64,000 bases of DNA. Source: Pseudomonas akapageensis (GTDB lineage Bacteria > Pseudomonadota > Gammaproteobacteria > Pseudomonadales > Pseudomonadaceae). Both the position numbers and the translations under genes were made by a program. The notes under the pieces were generated by a model. That model had not been told where the DNA came from, did not search any database, and worked only from the letters and a program-made list of their open reading frames with translations. The DNA is taken from NCBI RefSeq assembly GCF_011355085.1, contig NZ_VXCP01000009.1, forward strand, positions 23,848-87,847, given 5' to 3'. Shown one piece after another: positions 22,624 to 29,157 of this stretch (its first letter is position 1; each line of letters begins with the position of its first letter).

Positions 22624-24416
22624 ATCCGCAAACCACGAACAAGCTCGTGCGCATCGGCGGCGCCTCGGGCTTCTGGGGCGACAGCAGCCTCGGGCCGATG
22701 CAGCTGGTGCGCCAGGGCGACATCGACTACCTGGTGTTCGACTATCTCGCCGAGCTGACGATGTCGATCCTCGCCGGCGCACGCATGAAGCGTCCTGAGG
22801 AAGGCTACGCCATCGACTTCGTCACGGTGGCGCTGCGCTCAGTGCTCAAGCAGGCTGTAGAGAAGGGCATTCGCATCGTCAGCAACGCCGGCGGCGTGAA
22901 CCCGAAAGGCTGCGCCGCGGCGGTGCAGGCTCTGGCCGACGAACTGGGCGTGGCGGTGCGCATCGCGATCGTCGAAGGCGACGACGTGCTGCCACTCGCG
23001 GCCGCCATGCGGGCGGCCGGCACGGTCGGAATGTCCAACGGTGAACCGATGCCGGAGCGGTTGGTAACGGCCAATGCCTACCTTGGCGCGCTGCCGGTCG
23101 CGCAGGCGCTCGATGCCGGTGCCGACATCGTCATCACCGGCCGCTGCGTCGACAGTGCTGTCACCCTTGGCGTGCTGATGCATGAATTCGGCTGGACATC
23201 TGACGACTTCGACCGGCTTTGCGCGGGCAGCCTCGCTGGCCACATCATCGAATGCGGCTGCCAGGCCACCGGTGGCTTGCACACCGACTGGGCCGCGGTG
23301 CCCGACTGGGCCAACATCGGTTATCCGATCGTGGAGTGCCGCGACGACGGCAGCTTTGTCGTCACCAAACCCGCGGACACCGGTGGGCTCGTCTCGCCCG
23401 GGACGGTCGGCGAGCAACTTCTGTACGAAATCGGAGATCCGGCCCGCTATCTGCTACCGGATGTGGTCTGCGACTTCCGCCAGGTGCGCCTGGAGCAAGT
23501 CGGGCTGCATCGCGTGCTGGTGACCGGTGCGCGCGGCCTGCCACCGACAGCTACCTACAAGGTCAGCGCCACTGCGCCGGCGGGCTTCAAGGTGTCCGGG
23601 CAGCTCACTATCGTCGGGATCGATGCCGCCGCAAAAGCCAGGCGCACCGGCGAAGCGCTGCTCGAGCGGGGCCGTCGGTTGCTGCGCGAGAACGGGTTCG
23701 CGGACTTCCTGGCGACGCACATCGAGCTGCTTGGCACCGAGTCGGCCTACGGCCCGCTCGCCCGGCTGTTGCCGACGCGCGAAGTCGTGCTGCGCCTGAC
23801 CGTGACGCACGCAGACCGGCGGGCGCTGGAGATGTACAGCCGCGAGTTCGCCGCACCCGGCACGTCATGGTCGCCGGGTACGACCGGTTCAGGTGGCCGT
23901 CCCTCCGTGTCGCCGGTCTTGCGGCAGTTCGCCTGGCTCATTTCGAAGGAACAGGTGACGCCGACGGTCACGCTCGGCGAGACGACGTTCAGCGTGAGGT
24001 TGCCGCCGTCATCATCGGAGGGGGTGCCGGAACGGCTGGGGCCCATCGAGGGTGCGCTGCCCGCTGGTCCACGCCATACCGTGCCGCTCGTGAGAATTGC
24101 GCTCGGGCGAAGCGGCGACAAGGGCGATACGTCCAATATCGGCCTGATCGCCCGCCATCCGGCGCTGTTGCCGGTGCTGATCGAGCAGGTGACGCCCGAA
24201 CGCGTGAAGGATTACCTCGGCCACCTGGTGCAGGGGCCGGTGCATCGATACGAACTGCCCGGTATTCACGCCATCAACCTCCTATGCGAGCGCGCGCTGG
24301 GCGGCGGCGGCATGGCGTCGCTGCGCAATGACCCGCTCGGCAAGGGCATGGCGCAGATGCTGCTCGACATGCCGGTCGAGGTGCCCGAAAGCCTGCTGCA
24401 GGAACTGCCCGCATGA
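22608..24416 (+). CDS. AtuA-family (DUF1446) protein
   Basis: The 602-aa protein has the N-terminal DUF1446/AtuA domain: RIGGASGFWGDSSLGPMQL, DYLVFDYLAELTMSIL, SNAGGVNPKGCAAA, ITGRCVDSAVTLGVL and HIIECGCQATGG. A C-terminal AtuA-like domain (from about residue 490, VPLVRIALGRSGDKGDTSNIG) is fused as in other members. AtuA belongs to the acyclic terpene (citronellol/geraniol) catabolic operon, but its exact reaction is unclear and relatives occur in many CoA-ester pathways. Here it lies between enoyl-CoA hydratase and acyl-CoA dehydrogenase genes with overlapping ends. A role in branched acid breakdown is an inference. Confidence 0.87.
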   Translation: MDQQVNPQTTNKLVRIGGASGFWGDSSLGPMQLVRQGDIDYLVFDYLAELTMSILAGARMKRPEEGYAIDFVTVALRSVLKQAVEKGIRIVSNAGGVNPKGCAAAVQALADELGVAVRIAIVEGDDVLPLAAAMRAAGTVGMSNGEPMPERLVTANAYLGALPVAQALDAGADIVITGRCVDSAVTLGVLMHEFGWTSDDFDRLCAGSLAGHIIECGCQATGGLHTDWAAVPDWANIGYPIVECRDDGSFVVTKPADTGGLVSPGTVGEQLLYEIGDPARYLLPDVVCDFRQVRLEQVGLHRVLVTGARGLPPTATYKVSATAPAGFKVSGQLTIVGIDAAAKARRTGEALLERGRRLLRENGFADFLATHIELLGTESAYGPLARLLPTREVVLRLTVTHADRRALEMYSREFAAPGTSWSPGTTGSGGRPSVSPVLRQFAWLISKEQVTPTVTLGETTFSVRLPPSSSEGVPERLGPIEGALPAGPRHTVPLVRIALGRSGDKGDTSNIGLIARHPALLPVLIEQVTPERVKDYLGHLVQGPVHRYELPGIHAINLLCERALGGGGMASLRNDPLGKGMAQMLLDMPVEVPESLLQELPA

Positions 24417-25573
24417 ATTTCGATTTATCGGACGACCAGCTCGCGATCCGCGAAGCCGTCGGGGCGATCTGCGCCGACTTCGGTGCCGATTACTGGCGAG
24501 AGCGCGAGCGCGACGGGCGCTGGCCGGGTGAATTTTGCGACACCGTCGCCCGTGGCGGCTGGTTCGGCGTGACCATGCCCAAGGAGTACGGCGGCGCCGG
24601 CCTGGGTATCTCGGAAGCCGCAATGGTGATGCGCACTATCGGCAAACTCGGCTCGGCGGCGGTGTCGTCGGTGCATTTGAACCTCTTCGGCCCGCAACCC
24701 GTGGTCGTATTCGGCAGCGAGGCGCAGAAGCGGCGTTTTCTGCCGCCGTTGATCGAAGGCACGGATCGCGCTTGCTTCGGCGTGACCGAGCCCAACATCG
24801 GCTCTGATACCACACGTATCAGAACCTTCGCGCGCCGCTCGGGCGACCGCTACATCGTCAACGGCCAGAAGGTCTGGACCTCGACCGCACAGCACGCCAA
24901 CAAGATCCTGCTGGTGGCCCGGACGACGCCGATCGAGGAATGCGCGAGGCCGATAGACGGTGTCACGCTGTTTTATACGGACCTCGACCGCGCGCATGTG
25001 CGCATCTGCGAGATCGAGAAGATGGCGCGCAAGGCCGTGGACTCGAACGAACTGTTCATCGACGGGCTGGAGATCCCGGTCGAGGATCGCATCGGCGAGG
25101 AAGGCCAGGGGTTCAAGTACCTGCTGCACGGCCTGAACCCGGAGCGCATCCTCGTCGCGGCCTCTGCGCTTGGTGCCGCGCAGACGGCACTGACGAGTGC
25201 GACGGACTATGCCAGGGAACGCGTCGTGTTCGGGCGGCCGATCGGCATGAACCAGGCGATCCAGCATCCGCTGGCCGAATGCTGGATGCGCCTGCAAGCG
25301 GCCGAGCTTGTGATGTGGAAGGCGGCTGCGCTCTATGATGCCGGCAAGCCCTGCGGCGTCGAGGCCACGGCGGCGAAGTACCTGGCGGCCGAGGCCAGCT
25401 TCGAGACTTCATTGCGTGCGGTGCGCACCCATGGCGGATTCGGATATGCCACGGAGTACCACGTCGAGCGCGGCTTGCGCGAAAGCGTGCTGTCACTGCT
25501 CGCGCCGCTGACGCAGGAGCTCGCGCTGTGCTACGTCGCAGAGCAGGCGCTCGGCCTGCCGAAGTCGTATTGA
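24413..25573 (+). CDS. Acyl-CoA dehydrogenase
   Basis: The 386-aa FAD enzyme has the N-terminal helical domain (MNFDLSDDQLAIREAVG), the middle-domain signature CFGVTEPNIGSDT with GDRYIVNGQKVWTST, and the C-terminal QHPLAECWMRLQAAE and THGGFGYATEYHVERGLRES. It oxidises an acyl-CoA to the enoyl-CoA, passing electrons to ETF. Start and upstream stop overlap by four bases. It closes the operon and meets the GntR gene tail to tail after 18 bases. Confidence 0.92.
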   Translation: MNFDLSDDQLAIREAVGAICADFGADYWRERERDGRWPGEFCDTVARGGWFGVTMPKEYGGAGLGISEAAMVMRTIGKLGSAAVSSVHLNLFGPQPVVVFGSEAQKRRFLPPLIEGTDRACFGVTEPNIGSDTTRIRTFARRSGDRYIVNGQKVWTSTAQHANKILLVARTTPIEECARPIDGVTLFYTDLDRAHVRICEIEKMARKAVDSNELFIDGLEIPVEDRIGEEGQGFKYLLHGLNPERILVAASALGAAQTALTSATDYARERVVFGRPIGMNQAIQHPLAECWMRLQAAELVMWKAAALYDAGKPCGVEATAAKYLAAEASFETSLRAVRTHGGFGYATEYHVERGLRESVLSLLAPLTQELALCYVAEQALGLPKSY

Positions 25574-25591
25574 CCTGCTGCACGAGCGCTT

Positions 25592-26437
25592 TTAGTCTTG
25601 CTTGCGCTCACCCACCACGCCCGGTTGGGGTTCGGTCATGCCGGGCATGGTCTTCAATGTGGACGCGGGGAAGTCGATCTCGGCGACGTAGCGGTCGCCC
25701 CGATACCAGGTGACACCGGCGTACAGCACGTTGCCTTTGCCATCGACCAGACACCGTGACATTTTCGCCACGGGAGAGGCAAACGGGATCTTCAGCAGGT
25801 CGCACAGAGGAAAATCCGCAGGCATCACGGAAATGCGTTGCTTCACGCGTTTGCCGCGCGTGCCCAGTTCGTCGAGCACCGCGGCGAGCAGTTTCCTTTT
25901 CTTGGCGATATTATTGGGCAGCGACTCGAAGACCACCGTTGACACGTAAATCTCGGCATAGCAGAACGGCTCGCCGGAATAGGTGTGCAACTTGCGCACG
26001 CACACGTTGTCGTCCGCCGACCGATCGTCCGACCCAAGCAGTTCTTGGGGTATCTGGGTATGGTGCCGGACTTCGAGTATCTCGAAGGAAAGCGCTTGCG
26101 GCGTGGCGAACGGATCGTTGATCGTCAGTTCGAGGTCGCCGGTGGCGGCGGGCAGCGCCGCCACGTGGGTACCGATACCCCGTTGGCTGCGGATCAGCCC
26201 TTCCTTGGAAAGCAGTTCGTACGCTTGCCGGATACTCACGACGGCGACGCCCAGGTCGTGCGCCAGTTTCGTGATCGGCGGCAGCTGCGTGCCGAGCGGG
26301 TACTCGCCTTTCGCGATCCGGTGCCTCAGCAGGGAAGCTAACCTCTGATACTGCGTAACGCCGCGTTCGGCTCCCAGCACCGGTCGCTCGGCCCTGATGT
26401 CTGCATCACTGTTCCGCTTGTTCACGCCGCCTTTCAC
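25592..26437 (-). CDS. GntR-family regulator, HutC/UTRA type
   Basis: The 281-aa protein has a winged helix at residues about 28-95 (RLASLLRHRIAKGEYPLGTQ, LPPITKLAHDLGVAVVSIRQ, SQRGIGTHV). A C-terminal UTRA effector domain follows (SFEILEVRHHTQIPQELLG, ...ATYSGEPFCYAEIYV-like strands). Two GTG starts, 26437 and 26425, are possible, with AAAGG favouring the second. The sequence just upstream (26446-26467) repeats the one in front of the cupin operon, so this protein likely represses itself and that operon. Confidence 0.88.
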   Translation of the reverse strand: MKGGVNKRNSDADIRAERPVLGAERGVTQYQRLASLLRHRIAKGEYPLGTQLPPITKLAHDLGVAVVSIRQAYELLSKEGLIRSQRGIGTHVAALPAATGDLELTINDPFATPQALSFEILEVRHHTQIPQELLGSDDRSADDNVCVRKLHTYSGEPFCYAEIYVSTVVFESLPNNIAKKRKLLAAVLDELGTRGKRVKQRISVMPADFPLCDLLKIPFASPVAKMSRCLVDGKGNVLYAGVTWYRGDRYVAEIDFPASTLKTMPGMTEPQPGVVGERKQD

Positions 26438-26445
26438 CCCAAATG

Positions 26446-26467
26446 CCTAACATTAGGTTTATGTTAT
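26446..26467. promoter_or_regulatory. Probable GntR operator in front of its own gene
   Basis: The site CCTAACATTAGGTTTATGTTAT contains the inverted repeat AACAT-(7 bases)-ATGTT and starts 8 bases before the first GTG. It matches the site at 19202-19220 in 17 of 19 positions. Confidence 0.65.
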
Positions 26468-26532
26468 CAGGGCCGGCGTTGGCCGTCATTTATGTGCAGT
26501 GAGGCTGCAAGGTGGCCGCCGTGCCGTTTTCA

Positions 26533-27186
26533 TCAGGACCGGACGGGTAGCGGCAGGCTGGCGATTTTCTTGGCTCTGGCAGGTGTTACGCCCAGAGCCT
26601 TGAGAATCATCTCGGCCACACGCACGTCATGCTCTGCCACCGCACGTCCCTCGACAACCGAGCGCATTGCCCCGGTTGTGCACGAGATCACCATGTCCAG
26701 GGCGATCCCTTCATCCTCGAACGCGAAAGCGCCCTCGCGCAGGCCTTCACGCAGGTCGCCAAGTACATGGGCGGCCAAGCGAGAACGCATGGCCTGATCG
26801 AAATGGATGATGCGCAGCAGTGCGTTGGCCCATTGGTGGTCGTCGGCGGCCCGGCAGACGAACATGCGTACGCCAATCGCAAGCCGCTGCGCGCCGCAGT
26901 GAATGTCCGAGCTCAGGGCGGAAATGGCATCGGAGAACTCGGTCGCCATGGCGATGCCAACCGCCTCGAGCACTTCGTCGCGAGTTCGAAAATAGTTGTA
27001 GATGGTGCCGTTGGATACCGCGGCCTCCGCGGCGACCTCGAGCAGGGCAATTTCCCCCACCTCCTTGCGTGCGACAAGTCGTAACGCCGCGTCCACCAGC
27101 CCGAGACGGGTGCGCTCACGCTTCTTGTGGCCTCGCGTGAGAGGCTGTGGCGCGGTTGTTTCTGCAGAAGGAGTGGGGGAGGGCAT
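26533..27186 (-). CDS. TetR-family regulator
   Basis: The 217-aa protein has the TetR DNA-binding domain (KRERTRLGLVDAALRLVA, then VAAEAAVSNGTIYNYFRTRDE) and a helical C-terminal ligand domain. It starts 2 bases after the flavin monooxygenase stop, so both are on one transcript. A perfect palindrome at 28927-28941 lies upstream of that pair and is the likely operator for autoregulation. The ligand is probably the hydroxylase substrate or a product of it. Confidence 0.88.
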   Translation of the reverse strand: MPSPTPSAETTAPQPLTRGHKKRERTRLGLVDAALRLVARKEVGEIALLEVAAEAAVSNGTIYNYFRTRDEVLEAVGIAMATEFSDAISALSSDIHCGAQRLAIGVRMFVCRAADDHQWANALLRIIHFDQAMRSRLAAHVLGDLREGLREGAFAFEDEGIALDMVISCTTGAMRSVVEGRAVAEHDVRVAEMILKALGVTPARAKKIASLPLPVRS

Positions 27187-27188
27187 TT

Positions 27189-28847
27189 TCAGGCTCGTAA
27201 TCGAGGGGGCTCGTTGATGGTAATGGAAAGGCTATTGGCAGTGGAACCGGCGCTGCCCAAAAGCTCCCTGCAGTCTCGAAGGAGACTGCCTGCTTCTGCA
27301 CCCGGGGCGTGGTGCATGATGATGCGGTCGGGGCGGACCGCGACCAGCGTTCCTTTGGCAGCCAGCGGCAGGATCTCATGGTTCAGGTCTTCGATGAAGT
27401 CGCAACTGCCGCCGGCGCGCTTGCCGCGTGTTCTGATCTCCAGGAAGTGGCCGCCCATTTTTTCCCAGTAAACGACCTGATCAGCGGTCAGCAGTGACAA
27501 CGGGTCAACACCGAATCCAACCAGGGTCAGGTTGTCTCCCAGGGCGTCGTCGCTCAATCGGATCTGTTTTTGCATGTTGCGAACCCAGGCCTGGGGAAAC
27601 AGACTGCCACGAACCAGCTTGTCGCCACGACGATGCTGCATGAACAGACCGCGTTTGAAGATGTTCTTCGGTTTGATGTCCAGTTGTTCGAAGTACCTTC
27701 TGGTAGCGGGAGTCAACGCCAGCATGCGCATCAGGCCGTGGACGAAGAAAGCGGTGATCTTGTTTCTGGGCATCACCAGACGGCCCATGAGTTTCGCCAG
27801 ATCGATCATCGCCTGGGCATGGGGACGACGCTCTACGTCATAGGTATCGAGCACTGATGGTGCGGCATGGCCGCGCAGGACCCAGGCCAGTTTCCAGGCC
27901 AGATTGGCGCCATCTCGAAGGCCCGCAACGAGACCTTGCCCGACAAAGGGGGGGGTAATGTGGGCTGCATCCCCAGCGAGAAAGATGCGTCCCTTGCTGA
28001 ATTTTTTGCAGCAGCGCGCGTGGAATCGATACACCGCCTTGCGCTCGATTTCCAGCTCCTGCGGATCGACCCACGGCGAGATCAGCCGGGCTATGCTTTG
28101 CGGGCTTTCCAGCTCTTCCCGGGATTCACCCGGGTGCAGCATGAACTCCCAACGCTCCCTTCCACCGGGAGCGGGCATGTGTGGCGTTGGTCGCCGTGGA
28201 TCACAGATGAACTCAATGTGATCAATTGCTGACGCGTGCCGGTTCCTGGCATCGACAATCAGCCAGTCCTCCGCATAGGTCTGTCCTTCGAATTCCTGGC
28301 CAATCAGTCCCCTGACTCTGGAGCTTGCGCCATCTGCGCCTACCAGGTATTGGGCGCGAACGAAATGCGTTTGGCCATTCTGGTCCCGTACGCAGGCGAC
28401 GACACAATCCGATTCCTCGACCAGGCTCTCTAGCTCGAAGCCGCCGAGGCTGGTCACTGTCTTCAGACGGGAAACCTGGCTGCGCACCGCGTGTTCAAGG
28501 TCGGGTTGATAGAACGTCACAAGTTTGGGATGGCCATCGATGCATCCGGTGGTATTGGCCCGGCCGAATTGCCCGAGAACCGGGGAGTGCATCCTCACTT
28601 CCGGGATAGCGATCTTCTCGAAAGCGTCTTCCGACAATCCGGCAAGTTGCAGGATGCGCAGCGCCTCGTTGTCCAGGGCAATGGCGCGGGGCATCAGTAC
28701 GACCTCATGGGTCTTGTCCAATACCAGCGTCGTCACGCCATAGCGGCCGAGCAGCGCCGCGATTGTCGCACCTACCGGACCGTTACCGACCACCAGGACA
28801 TCGACGGCGGAGGGAGGCGATTCGGAAACTTTCTTGTTGTTATTCAT
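27189..28847 (-). CDS. FAD-dependent aromatic hydroxylase, MhpA-like
   Basis: The 552-aa class A flavin monooxygenase has the FAD motif VVGNGPVGATIAALL (GNGPVG at residues 21-26), LVGADGASSRVRGLIGQ (DG motif) and GRIFLAGDAAHITPPFVGQG (GD motif), then a C-terminal thioredoxin-like part. It resembles 3-(3-hydroxyphenyl)propionate hydroxylase MhpA and other phenol hydroxylases, adding a hydroxyl to a phenolic ring with NAD(P)H and O2. It could make the catechol or trihydroxybenzene cleaved by the extradiol dioxygenase at 11753-12844. AAGGG precedes the ATG. It is cotranscribed with the TetR gene. Confidence 0.87.
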   Translation of the reverse strand: MNNNKKVSESPPSAVDVLVVGNGPVGATIAALLGRYGVTTLVLDKTHEVVLMPRAIALDNEALRILQLAGLSEDAFEKIAIPEVRMHSPVLGQFGRANTTGCIDGHPKLVTFYQPDLEHAVRSQVSRLKTVTSLGGFELESLVEESDCVVACVRDQNGQTHFVRAQYLVGADGASSRVRGLIGQEFEGQTYAEDWLIVDARNRHASAIDHIEFICDPRRPTPHMPAPGGRERWEFMLHPGESREELESPQSIARLISPWVDPQELEIERKAVYRFHARCCKKFSKGRIFLAGDAAHITPPFVGQGLVAGLRDGANLAWKLAWVLRGHAAPSVLDTYDVERRPHAQAMIDLAKLMGRLVMPRNKITAFFVHGLMRMLALTPATRRYFEQLDIKPKNIFKRGLFMQHRRGDKLVRGSLFPQAWVRNMQKQIRLSDDALGDNLTLVGFGVDPLSLLTADQVVYWEKMGGHFLEIRTRGKRAGGSCDFIEDLNHEILPLAAKGTLVAVRPDRIIMHHAPGAEAGSLLRDCRELLGSAGSTANSLSITINEPPRLRA

Positions 28848-29157
28848 CTCGAGCCCTTGTGGTGATTGAAATCGAGAGACGCGCAGGTCTCGTCGTCAGG
28901 CAGTGTCAAGGTATGCAAAAATGAGACAATATTCAATATTGAAATTTATGTCATTTATTTTTGAGGGGCATTAGCGCACCGGGATGAGGTGCTTGTTCCT
29001 TGAGTGGGGCTACTTATTGAGTTGACCCGCGATGGCCTGCGGGCAGTTGTTTGCGTCAGTTTCCGACCGGAGAGGCTTGGCTTCCGAGCCGATCAGCGTT
29101 GTCATTGGAATACTGGCCCAGTACTAGAAACGATGTTTTAGTCTTCAGGAATCAAAC
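28848..29157. promoter_or_regulatory. Intergenic region with palindromic operator for the hydroxylase/TetR pair
   Basis: This 310-base gap between divergent genes holds the perfect 15-bp palindrome CAATATTCAATATTG at 28927-28941 in an AT-rich patch, 80 bases upstream of the hydroxylase start. It is a good candidate for the TetR protein encoded in the same operon. Nothing else is recognised in the rest of the gap. Confidence 0.55.
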
